Assembly (NCBI GenBank): GCA_031555315.1
Contig: JAVBUO010000067.1
Location: 1-26,923 of the forward strand
From: JAVBJV01 sp031555315
GTDB lineage: Bacteria; Pseudomonadota; Alphaproteobacteria; Acetobacterales; Acetobacteraceae
DNA: 26,923 bases
Direction of reading: 5' to 3'
Position numbers and translations under genes: made by a program. Below the pieces are notes generated by a model. That model worked only from the letters and a program-made list of their open reading frames with translations, did not search any database and was not told the origin of the DNA. This document shows, one piece after another, positions 15,461-21,932 of the stretch. Numbering within the stretch: position 1 is the first letter of the stretch; the number at the start of each line of letters is the position of its first letter.

Positions 15461-16228
15461 ATGATTCGCGGTTTTCTGATTGTGGCGCTGCTGCTGGCGG
15501 GCGGGATGGCCTGTGCTGCCGATATGGTCAGCTATCGTGCGACTTACGAATACGAGCCGCAGCCTGCTGCCGGCGGACAGCGGCTGCTGGTGATGGGCGG
15601 CACCCAGCGCCAGGAAGTTCGTCGCACCTGCTCCGGCTGGGTGACCAACGTCCAGGCCGAGATCCGGCGCGGGGACGGGATGACGACAAACAGCCGGTCC
15701 TCGGCGCTGGAGGCGCTGGACGGCACGACGTTGCGGTTTTCGCGTCAGGAATGGGTGAACGGACAATTGACGGAAAACCGCGAGGGCAGCGCGGAACTGA
15801 GCGCACCGGGGGGTGGCGGGCAAGCGACGTTCACGAGGCCACAGGCGCGGCAGATCGATCTGCCGGCCGGCACGCTGTTTTCGCAGGCGCATACACGCCG
15901 GCAGATCGAACAGGGCCGGGACGGTCTGCGGCTGTTCGATGCGCAGGTGTTCTCGGGGGAGACCAACGGGCCGAAACGGCTGAATTCGGTGCTGCTGTCC
16001 GCGCAGGAACCGCGCCCCGAGGGCCGTTTTCCGGTGCTCTCGCCGCTACGCTCGTGGCGGATTATCGAAACGACGTTCACCTCGGATACCGAGACGACGC
16101 CAGCCTTCGAGGCGAGCGCCCGGTTGTGGGAGAATGGTGTGGTGGGCGACATCGAAATCCGCTTCGGAGAACAGACATTGTGGCGCCGGCTGATAACGCT
16201 GGAGCTTCTGCCCGACGAGGGGTGCTGA
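15461..16228 (+). CDS. EipB-like (DUF1849) exported protein, array copy 4
   Basis: A 255-residue exported protein with signal peptide MIRGFLIVALLLAGGMACAA, nearly the same as copy 2. Marks: SYRATYEYEPQPAAGGQRL, RRTCSGWVTN (C57), SSALEALDGTTLRFSRQEW, RQIDLPAGTLFSQAHTRRQI (the usual FP is FS), LSAQEPRPEGRFPVLS, SWRIIET, LWENGVVGD and LELLPDEGC with C255. Copies 2 and 4 clearly come from a recent duplication and differ mainly by the lost CxGW block in copy 2. It starts one base after the copy 3 stop, and the GAGGGG of the copy 3 tail serves as its ribosome-binding site. It presumably acts in the periplasm like its relatives; the specific role is unknown. Confidence 0.85.
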   Translation: MIRGFLIVALLLAGGMACAADMVSYRATYEYEPQPAAGGQRLLVMGGTQRQEVRRTCSGWVTNVQAEIRRGDGMTTNSRSSALEALDGTTLRFSRQEWVNGQLTENREGSAELSAPGGGGQATFTRPQARQIDLPAGTLFSQAHTRRQIEQGRDGLRLFDAQVFSGETNGPKRLNSVLLSAQEPRPEGRFPVLSPLRSWRIIETTFTSDTETTPAFEASARLWENGVVGDIEIRFGEQTLWRRLITLELLPDEGC

Positions 16229-16229
16229 G

Positions 16230-16473
16230 ATGGTGCGTGTCCTGTCGCCGTGCTGATGCTGCTGTCCGGCGCTGCGGGGGCCGTCGAGCTGGCGGTGGAG
16301 GCAGTCCCGGGGCTGGCTGAACAGAGGGATCCGGGGGCGTTCAGAGGGCTTCGATCGCCATGGAAATAGTCCGGCAAATCTGAGAGAATGGTACATTGGG
16401 TGACAGTGGCCAGGGGCAGACATCGGGTCGCCGCCTGATGACGCTGGGGCTTCTTCCCGATGAAGGGTGCTGA
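16230..16473 (+). pseudogene. Relic of an EipB-like copy between copies 4 and 5
   Basis: A decayed seventh copy. It starts one base after the copy 4 stop with ATGGTGCGTGTCCTGTC. After a one-base loss (or two-base gain) at about 16247 the frame continues as a signal peptide, AVLMLLSGAAGAVELA, then runs into a stop near 16368. Without the shift it stops after eight codons. The far end is an authentic family tail: RRLMTLGLLPDEGC-stop at 16429-16473, the counterpart of RRLITLELLPDEGC in copies 2 and 4. Roughly 500 bases of the middle are missing. Its GAAGGG tail still precedes the start of copy 5. Confidence 0.8.
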
Positions 16474-16474
16474 C

Positions 16475-17251
16475 ATGACGCGTGTCGCCGCAACGTTGCT
16501 GTTGCTGGTTTCTTCTGTTGCCGGAGCCGCCGAGCTGGCTTCGCACCGGGCCGTTTACGAACTGGATCTCGACCCGCTGCGCAGCGGCGAGGTGTCGGCC
16601 GCCGACGGCACGATGGCCGTCGAAGTGCTGGACACCTGCGATGGCTGGGCGTCGCGCCAGCGGATGGAGATCAGCGTTCAGACCCGCGAAGGGCAGGCGA
16701 TGTCCATCGTGACCGATTACACGACCTGGGAATCACGCGACGGGCTGACGCTGCGCTATCGTTTGCGCAACACCACCGATGGTGCCGTGGCGCAGGAAAT
16801 CGTCGGCGATGCGCGGCTGGAACGCGCGGGTGGCCCGGGCGAGGCCCATTATTCCGTCCCCGAGGAAAGCACCCGCGCGCTGCCCGCCGGCACGCTGTTC
16901 CCGACCGCGCATACACAGGCGCTGATCGCTGCGGCCCGGCGCGGGCAGCGCCTTCTGGTGGCGCCGCTGTTCGACGGCACGTCGGACGAGGGGGCGCTGA
17001 ACAGCACGACGACGCTGCTGTCCGGCGCGCAGCCGCGGGCCGTACCGCGCTTTCCGGCCTTGTCGTCGCTGCCGTCCTGGCGGGTGAGCGTCGCGTTCTT
17101 CGACGACGGCGAGGACAGCGGCACACCCGATAGCACGATGGCGATGCGCTACTGGGAAAACGGCGTGGCGGACGAGATGAAGATCGATTTCGGCGACTTC
17201 AGCCTGCGCGGCGTGATGCGGGAGCTGCAACTGCTGCCGAGCGGCTGCTGA
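16475..17251 (+). CDS. eipB: EipB family periplasmic protein (DUF1849), canonical array copy 5
   Basis: A 258-residue exported protein (signal peptide MTRVAATLLLLVSSVAGA before AELASHRAVYEL). This copy has the classic EipB features: VLDTCDGWASRQRMEISV with C55, the SIVTDYTTWESRDGLTLRYR block, ALPAGTLFPTAHTQALI, AALFDG-like VAPLFDG, LPSWRVSVAFF, RYWENGVADEM, and C258 as the last residue of LLPSGC. EipB of Brucella is a periplasmic beta-spiral protein with a conserved disulfide that supports envelope integrity; C55 and C258 fit that pair. It differs from copies 1-4 in ending PSGC rather than PDEGC and is probably the ancestral gene of the array. The relic tail GAAGGG acts as its ribosome-binding site, seven bases before the ATG. 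Confidence 0.88.
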   Translation: MTRVAATLLLLVSSVAGAAELASHRAVYELDLDPLRSGEVSAADGTMAVEVLDTCDGWASRQRMEISVQTREGQAMSIVTDYTTWESRDGLTLRYRLRNTTDGAVAQEIVGDARLERAGGPGEAHYSVPEESTRALPAGTLFPTAHTQALIAAARRGQRLLVAPLFDGTSDEGALNSTTTLLSGAQPRAVPRFPALSSLPSWRVSVAFFDDGEDSGTPDSTMAMRYWENGVADEMKIDFGDFSLRGVMRELQLLPSGC

Positions 17252-17323
17252 GAGACCGTCCGATAACGCTACTGGTGCGGCCGTCTGGCAGCACGGCTCT
17301 GCGCTTCCGGTGCTCACGGGCAG

Positions 17324-17397
17324 ACGCCCGCTGCGCGCCGGTTCTCGATCCGCACCGCCATACGACTCGCACCAGCGCATTCTCGAACAGTCTCTGA
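17324..17397 (+). repeat. 74-bp direct repeat, copy A
   Basis: Matches 17542-17615 with no gaps and ten mismatches by eye (64 of 74 identical). The identical core includes GCGCGCCGGTTCTCG, CCATACGACTC and TTCTCGAACAGTCTCTGA. Confidence 0.85.
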
Positions 17398-17460
17398 GGG
17401 ACTATTGAGCAATGCTTCTGGGGTGGCCGTCTGACGGCGCTTTTGGTGCTCACGGACGGA

Positions 17461-17505
17461 GTAATTCCAAGTCGGGCACGAAGTGTCTGACGACTCGGGA
17501 ATTAC
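17461..17505. repeat. 45-nt imperfect palindrome
   Basis: GTAATTCC at 17461-17468 pairs with GGAATTAC at 17498-17505. Inside it AGTCG pairs with CGACT, and GGCAC-GAA-GTGTC forms a small tip, so a long three-part stem can form. There is no T-run, which argues against a simple terminator. Confidence 0.75.
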
Positions 17506-17519
17506 GACCAGATAATGGA

Positions 17520-17545
17520 GCGTGGAACACGATCGTGTTCCACGC
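17520..17545. repeat. Perfect 26-bp palindrome
   Basis: The left half GCGTGGAACACGA is exactly the reverse complement of the right half TCGTGTTCCACGC, with no spacer. It abuts the second 74-bp repeat, overlapping it by four bases. Confidence 0.9.
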
Positions 17546-17615
17546 CCGTTGCGCGCCGGTTCTCGGCAAGCACCACCATACGACTCACGCCAGCGTGTTC
17601 TCGAACAGTCTCTGA
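17542..17615 (+). repeat. 74-bp direct repeat, copy B
   Basis: Second copy of the 17324-17397 repeat, offset by 218 bases. Its end lies 23 bases beyond the stop of the minus-strand histidine phosphatase gene. Confidence 0.85.
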
Positions 17616-17638
17616 ACGGAGGCCTCGGGGGCCTTGAG

Positions 17639-18199
17639 TCACTGTTCCAGATGCAGCGTCCAGTCGGGGTGTTCCGCTGTCGGCGGTTGCAGATACATCG
17701 GCTGGCAGTTGTGGGTGCGCACATTGGCGACCATGCCCATGGCGGCGCGCAGACCGCGGAACAATGCGCCATGCGCCACCACCAGCACCGGGGCGGGGTT
17801 TTGCAGGGCGCGGTTGACGGCGCCGACCACACGGCGGCGCATGTCGGCGAACGCTTCGGCGCCCTCGGGGGTCTGGCGGCCTTCCACCCAGTCGTTGAAC
17901 CAGTCGCTCATCGGCTGGCCTTCGCGCACGCCGAAGCTGCATTCGCGCAGATCGTCGTCGAGCTGCACGGGCAGGCCCAGCGCCGCGCCGACGATCTCGG
18001 CCGTGACGCGCGCGCGGCTCAGCGGCGAGGCGACGATCGTGCCGATCTCGTGCCCCTGCATGGCGCGCGCCGCTTCATGCGCCTGGGCGATACCGGTTTC
18101 GTTCAGGGGGATGTCGACATTGCCTTGCGACCACGACCGGGCGTTCCAGTCGGTCTGGCCGTGACGCAGATACCAGAACGGAAGCGCCAGCAGTTCCAT
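17639..18199 (-). CDS. histidine phosphatase family protein (phosphoglycerate mutase-like)
   Basis: A 186-residue cytosolic phosphatase or mutase of the branch-1 histidine phosphatase superfamily. Seen: the phospho-acceptor motif YLRHGQTDWN with R12, H13 and G14, SPLSRARVTAEIV, the acid residue E86 in LRECSFGVREG, and the second catalytic histidine H143 in VVAHGALFRGL. It is shorter than true cofactor-dependent phosphoglycerate mutase (about 230-250 residues) and lacks its extra loops, so it is more likely a small-molecule phosphatase of CobC/GpmB type. Its ATG overlaps the prs stop by one base (TGATG), so the two are cotranslated. Confidence 0.88.
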   Translation of the reverse strand: MELLALPFWYLRHGQTDWNARSWSQGNVDIPLNETGIAQAHEAARAMQGHEIGTIVASPLSRARVTAEIVGAALGLPVQLDDDLRECSFGVREGQPMSDWFNDWVEGRQTPEGAEAFADMRRRVVGAVNRALQNPAPVLVVAHGALFRGLRAAMGMVANVRTHNCQPMYLQPPTAEHPDWTLHLEQ

Positions 18200-19134
18200 C
18201 AGTCGAACAGCGAGCTGACCGAGCTTTCCTCGCTGATGCGGCGCATCGCCTCGGCCAGCAGCGGGGCTATGGTCAACTGGCGGATGTTGCGCGCCAGGCG
18301 CACCGCTTCGGTTGCCAGGATGGAATCGGTGATGGTCATCATGTCGAGCGACGAGGCCGAGATGCGCGCCACCGCCCCCCCCGACAGCACGCCGTGGGTG
18401 ACGTAGACGCTGGCCGACTTGGCACCGTTGGCGATCAGCGCATTGGCGGCGTTGACCAGCGTGCCGCCGGAATCGACGATATCGTCGACCAGAATGCAGT
18501 GCCGGTCGGCCACGTCGCCGATCACGTTCATCACTTCCGACACGCCGGCGCGTTCGCGGCGCTTGTCGATGATCGCCAGATCGGAGTTGATGCGCGTGGC
18601 GATGGCGCGGGCGCGCACCACGCCGCCGACGTCGGGCGAGACGATCATCAGATCGCCGCGGCCCTCGAACTGTTTTTGGATGTCGCGCGCGAAGAACGGC
18701 GCCGCGAACAGGTTGTCGACCGGGATGTCGAAGAAACCCTGGATCTGGCCGGCATGCAGATCCATGGTCAGCACGCGATCCGCGCCGGCCTCGGTGATCA
18801 GGTTGGCGACCAGCTTGGCGCTGATCGGGGTGCGCGGACCCGACTTCCGGTCCTGGCGTGCATAGCCGAAATACGGGATCACCGCGGTGATGCGCCGGGC
18901 CGACCCGCGGCGCAGGGCGTCCAGCGTGATCAGCAGTTCCATCAGATTGTCGTTGGCCGGATAAGACGTCGACTGGATCACGAACGTGTCTTCACCGCGA
19001 ACGTTTTCGTTGATTTCGACGAAAACCTCCATATCGGCGAAACGGCGAATCGAGGCCTTGGTCAATGGCAGATTCAGGGCTGCGGCAACGGCTTCGGCCA
19101 ACGGGCGGTTGGAATTGCAGGCGATGATCTTCAT
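18199..19134 (-). CDS. prs: ribose-phosphate pyrophosphokinase
   Basis: Makes PRPP from ribose-5-phosphate and ATP, feeding purine, pyrimidine, His, Trp and NAD synthesis. It has 311 residues, the class I length. Seen: PYFGYARQDRK (87-97), the metal-binding DLHAGQIQGFF (125-135), the flexible-loop lysine K191 in IIDKRRERAG, and the PRPP-binding loop VDDIVDSGGTL (216-226). The ATG has AGGA about ten bases upstream. It follows the lipoprotein gene after a 112-base spacer that contains a strong hairpin, so it probably has its own promoter or a regulated leader. It supplies the substrate for the purine genes at the left of the window. Confidence 0.97.
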   Translation of the reverse strand: MKIIACNSNRPLAEAVAAALNLPLTKASIRRFADMEVFVEINENVRGEDTFVIQSTSYPANDNLMELLITLDALRRGSARRITAVIPYFGYARQDRKSGPRTPISAKLVANLITEAGADRVLTMDLHAGQIQGFFDIPVDNLFAAPFFARDIQKQFEGRGDLMIVSPDVGGVVRARAIATRINSDLAIIDKRRERAGVSEVMNVIGDVADRHCILVDDIVDSGGTLVNAANALIANGAKSASVYVTHGVLSGGAVARISASSLDMMTITDSILATEAVRLARNIRQLTIAPLLAEAMRRISEESSVSSLFD

Positions 19135-19179
19135 TGCGCAGGTGTCCTGAGCGGAGGGGATGCGCGTTTGCTAGCAATC

Positions 19180-19222
19180 CCCCTCGCAAGAGTCCATGCG
19201 TGATGGCCTCTGTCGAGGGGGA
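19180..19222 (-). promoter_or_regulatory. Stable hairpin in the prs leader
   Basis: CCCCCTCG at 19180-19187 is exactly complementary to CGAGGGGG at 19215-19222. Inside, AGAG can pair with CTCT, and CCAT pairs with ATGG around a five-base loop, giving one long stem 46 bases before the prs start on the minus strand. An AT-rich TATATTAT (-10-like) lies just upstream of it at about 19229-19241. The hairpin may be a terminator for the lipoprotein gene or a leader element controlling prs; no clear T-run is present. Confidence 0.45.
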
Positions 19223-19246
19223 GAAATTTCATAATATACGGAAAAA

Positions 19247-20146
19247 TCAGGGCGCTTGTTGCCTCTGGATCACATCGCGCACGCCGCCCGAGGCTTCTTC
19301 CGCAACGACATAGGCGACATCGCCCCAGTGGCGGTTCAGGCTGCCGGCCGGAATCTCGTTCAACTGCAGCACGCGGCCGCGTTCACGTCCCGCCTTGTCG
19401 GCGATAACCCATTGAATTTCCACGCGCTGCTGATTCGGCTCGGCGCCGACTGCCATCTCTATCCGGCCGACCACGGTCCAGTCGGCGCCGGTCGCCGTGT
19501 CCTGGACCACCAGGCCGTTGCGGCCCAGGAAGTCGCGCATTTTCTGCGCCAGTGCGGTGTTTCCGTCACCGGGCGCGCCGAACACACCGGTCAACGCCAC
19601 CCGGGTCGGACCGCGGCCCGTCATGATGGCGGGGTCGTTGGCGCGGCGTACGGCTTCGATTCGCGCCAGCATGGTGACGATTTTCGGCGTTGCCACGGCG
19701 ATCGCGGCATTCAGGGTCCGTTCACGCCCGTGCGCCCAGTCGACGGTGGGAATCGGCTGGCCTTCGACCGTTCCCATCATTTCCCCTTCGGCGTTGTTGA
19801 TCACATAGCTCGGCACGGTGTTCCGGCCGCGCGTTTCCGCGGTGATGTTCAGGCGCCAGTCCTCGGTGCGCGGACGGCCGAACACCACGGGCAGTTCGCG
19901 GGCGGCCAGCGCATCGGCCAGGTTTTCGGCCAGATAGCGCGCCCCTTCCTCGCTCAGCCGGGCATTGGCCGGTGGCGGGACGATCAGCCGCGCAGTGGGG
20001 GGAAGCGAGAGCATCGGCGCGTTGCCGCCAGGATTGCCCTGGAACGAACGCGGCAGGTCGCCGCAGGCAGTGAGCAGCAGAATGACCGGCACGAGGCAGA
20101 AAAAGCCGACGCGGCGCAGAACAGAGTGGAGTGGAAAATGACGCAA
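19247..20146 (-). CDS. putative lipoprotein of unknown function
   Basis: A 299-residue protein with a lipoprotein signal: two arginines (RR at 11-12), a hydrophobic core, then the lipobox LLLTAC with C28 as the lipidated residue and GDLPRS following (aspartate at +3, not at the +2 inner-membrane-retention site). The rest has no motif I recognise with confidence; it contains alternating charged and hydrophobic stretches such as YLAENLADALAARELPVVFG and ADWTVVGRIEMAVG that suggest a soluble periplasmic fold. It starts with TTG: an in-frame stop lies three codons upstream and no ATG fits, while GGTGAG provides a ribosome-binding site. It follows pgeF by 59 bases on the same strand and shares the neighbourhood of lgt, the enzyme that would lipidate it. 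Confidence 0.75.
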   Translation of the reverse strand: MRHFPLHSVLRRVGFFCLVPVILLLTACGDLPRSFQGNPGGNAPMLSLPPTARLIVPPPANARLSEEGARYLAENLADALAARELPVVFGRPRTEDWRLNITAETRGRNTVPSYVINNAEGEMMGTVEGQPIPTVDWAHGRERTLNAAIAVATPKIVTMLARIEAVRRANDPAIMTGRGPTRVALTGVFGAPGDGNTALAQKMRDFLGRNGLVVQDTATGADWTVVGRIEMAVGAEPNQQRVEIQWVIADKAGRERGRVLQLNEIPAGSLNRHWGDVAYVVAEEASGGVRDVIQRQQAP

Positions 20147-20205
20147 GGCGGCTCACCAGCAGAAATTGAAGGTCACAAGAAGGGAAGGGTAGGCGGCAAT
20201 CAGGA

Positions 20206-20964
20206 TTACCCGGCGACGATGACGGAGATCTGATGCCCGATCGGCCCGCCTCCCGCCAGGGTCCGGCGGCGATGGCTGAAAAAACGGTCCTCATCCGCCA
20301 ACGTGTCGGCATCCACCATGTGGATGGTGTTGGTATTGGCAGCTTTCAGGCGCATCGCGCAATAGCCGGGCAGATCGAAATACCAGTGGCCATTGCGGTG
20401 GCTGGGCTTGAAAAAATTCTCATTTTCAGGCGATCGGGACGATATCTCGGCGTGCAGATCAACGCCGACTTCATAGGAGCTCTGCCGGATGCAGGGACCG
20501 ATCGCCGCGGTGATCCGCCTGGCGCCCAGGGCGCGCATAGCGGTCAGCGTCGCTTCCAGCACGCCGGCCGCCGCACCGCGCCAGCCGGCATGGGCGGCGC
20601 CGACAACGCCTGCAGTTTCGTCGGCGAACAGCACGGGGGCACAATCGGCGGTGATCACCCCAAGAGCGATGCCTGGGCGGCTGGTTACCAGCGCGTCCGC
20701 CTGCGGACCTTCACCGGCCAGCCAAGGGGTGTCGACCACCACGACATCCGCCCCGTGTATCTGGGTAACGCCCACCAGCCTCTCGGGCGCGGCGTCGAGC
20801 GCGCGGGCGGCGCGGGCGCGGTTTTCCATGACGTGGCTGCGCACGTCCAGCCCCGACAGGCTGCAGTTCAGTGCCGCATACGGGCCGGTGGAAACGCCGC
20901 CCTTGCGGGTGAAGAAACCGTGCCGCGCCCCGATCGCAGGGGCCGTGAGGAATTCGACGCTCAT
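20206..20964 (-). CDS. pgeF: peptidoglycan editing factor PgeF (laccase-domain, YfiH family)
   Basis: A 252-residue member of the Cu-oxidase_4/YlmD family. PgeF homologues remove misplaced serine from peptidoglycan precursor peptides; older names call it polyphenol oxidase. The metal-site triad is complete: H70 in TQIHGADV, C108 in VITADCAPVL and H125 in AAHAGWRGAA. AAIGPCI and RFFSHRR are further family signatures. Its ATG overlaps the stop of the upstream MidA-like gene by four bases (ATGA), so it is translationally coupled. The cell-wall role fits the envelope genes lgt and hldD in the same run. Confidence 0.92.
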   Translation of the reverse strand: MSVEFLTAPAIGARHGFFTRKGGVSTGPYAALNCSLSGLDVRSHVMENRARAARALDAAPERLVGVTQIHGADVVVVDTPWLAGEGPQADALVTSRPGIALGVITADCAPVLFADETAGVVGAAHAGWRGAAAGVLEATLTAMRALGARRITAAIGPCIRQSSYEVGVDLHAEISSRSPENENFFKPSHRNGHWYFDLPGYCAMRLKAANTNTIHMVDADTLADEDRFFSHRRRTLAGGGPIGHQISVIVAG

Positions 20965-21932
20965 GCAGGATCAAATCCGGGTGGAGGAGGAAGCGCACCG
21001 TTGCAGATGGCAAAGGTTTTGAACAGCCGTCCCATCGCGTGCGGTTCCATCAACCGCCGCGCGCCGGCGATCAGGCGCATCGCCTGAGCGGGTGGGGCGC
21101 GGCGCGCCAGACGGTCGATGCGGGCGGGCAGGCCGATCTGCGCCAGGAACACGCCCTGCGGCACCGGCCCGTAGACCGCGGCGCCGCCCATTTGGGCCGC
21201 GTGGGCCAGGGCGGCGAAGTCGACATGCGCGGTCAGATCGGCGGTGCCGGGGGCGGCCAGCGGGGCGGCGGGTCTGCCGTCGCGCAGGGCCTGCAGACTG
21301 TCGCCGGGGGCGCTGTGCTCGGGGCCGTAGTCGACGAACAGGCACACGGTCTGCGGTCGTGCCGCCAGATGTGCGACGATGGCGCGGGCCGGCTCACAAA
21401 TCTCGACGATTTCGCCCGGTTGTGCGGCCAGCGGGATGTCGATCTGGGCGGGCTGTTCGACGAATGCGCCGTCCTGCACGAAGTGTTCGTTCCAGCCGGC
21501 CTTGGTGCGCACGAACTGACGGATCGGCAGCGCGTCGAGGAATTCGTTGGCCAGCAGGATCATCGGCCCGGCGGGCAGACTGGCGATGTCGCCGTGCCAG
21601 ACGGCGTCGGGGATGCGGGTGCGCTGCGCGTCGCGCAGACGCGGCGAGGTTTCCACCAGATGCACCGCCAGCGCCGCCCGGAAATCCGGCGCAGCCGCAG
21701 CGATGGCACGCAGCGCGTCCTGCATCAGTGTGCCGCGTCCCGGACCGGCTTCGGCGAGAACGACCGGGGCCGGGCGGCCCATGTTCTGCCAGACGATCGC
21801 CGCCCACAGGCCCAGCACCTCGCCGAAACCCTGGCAGATCTCGGGCGCGGTGATGAAGTCGGCGAACGGGTTGCGTGCGGCGTAGTACGCCGCGTTGGCC
21901 CGGGCCATGAAATGGTCAAGCCTTTCGGGCAC
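20961..21932 (-). CDS. MidA/NDUFAF7-type SAM-dependent methyltransferase (DUF185)
   Basis: A 323-residue class I methyltransferase. The mitochondrial relative NDUFAF7/MidA methylates an arginine of complex I subunit NDUFS2. Seen: FITAPEICQGFGEVLGLWAA, the SAM-binding VLAEAGPGRGTLMQDAL, HLVETSPRLRDAQ, ILLANEFLDALPIRQF (the conserved NE-x-DA-P motif), LFVDYGPE and the AHVDFAAL-x-AA block. The N-terminus is about 40 residues shorter than in typical family members. The start is GTG at 21932, overlapping the lgt end by 17 bases; the ATG at 21908 would lose the RLDHFM segment that resembles the family's usual N-terminus. Its stop overlaps the pgeF start. Confidence 0.86.
   Translation of the reverse strand: MPERLDHFMARANAAYYAARNPFADFITAPEICQGFGEVLGLWAAIVWQNMGRPAPVVLAEAGPGRGTLMQDALRAIAAAAPDFRAALAVHLVETSPRLRDAQRTRIPDAVWHGDIASLPAGPMILLANEFLDALPIRQFVRTKAGWNEHFVQDGAFVEQPAQIDIPLAAQPGEIVEICEPARAIVAHLAARPQTVCLFVDYGPEHSAPGDSLQALRDGRPAAPLAAPGTADLTAHVDFAALAHAAQMGGAAVYGPVPQGVFLAQIGLPARIDRLARRAPPAQAMRLIAGARRLMEPHAMGRLFKTFAICNGALPPPPGFDPA

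Larger units (their letters stand above)
17252..17638. other. 387-base convergent spacer made of repeats and palindromes, no gene
   Basis: This spacer separates the plus-strand EipB array from the minus-strand prs group. Almost all of it is repeat: a composite unit occurs twice (GGCCGTCTG...GGTGCTCACGG at about 17275-17325 and 17420-17460, and a 74-base part at 17324-17397 and 17542-17615). In the second unit an extra piece with two palindromes separates the two parts. Short open frames across it are repeat-derived and look non-coding. Confidence 0.7.

Noticed and set aside
17275..17615. CRISPR-like array in the repeat spacer
   Set aside because: Only two repeat units, 74 bp long and only about 86% alike, with no regular spacers and no cas genes nearby.
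17314..17832. 172-codon minus-strand frame spanning the repeat spacer and part of the histidine phosphatase gene
   Set aside because: Half overlaps a real gene in another frame and half is translated repeat (SETVRE... appears twice because the DNA repeat does). No coding signal.
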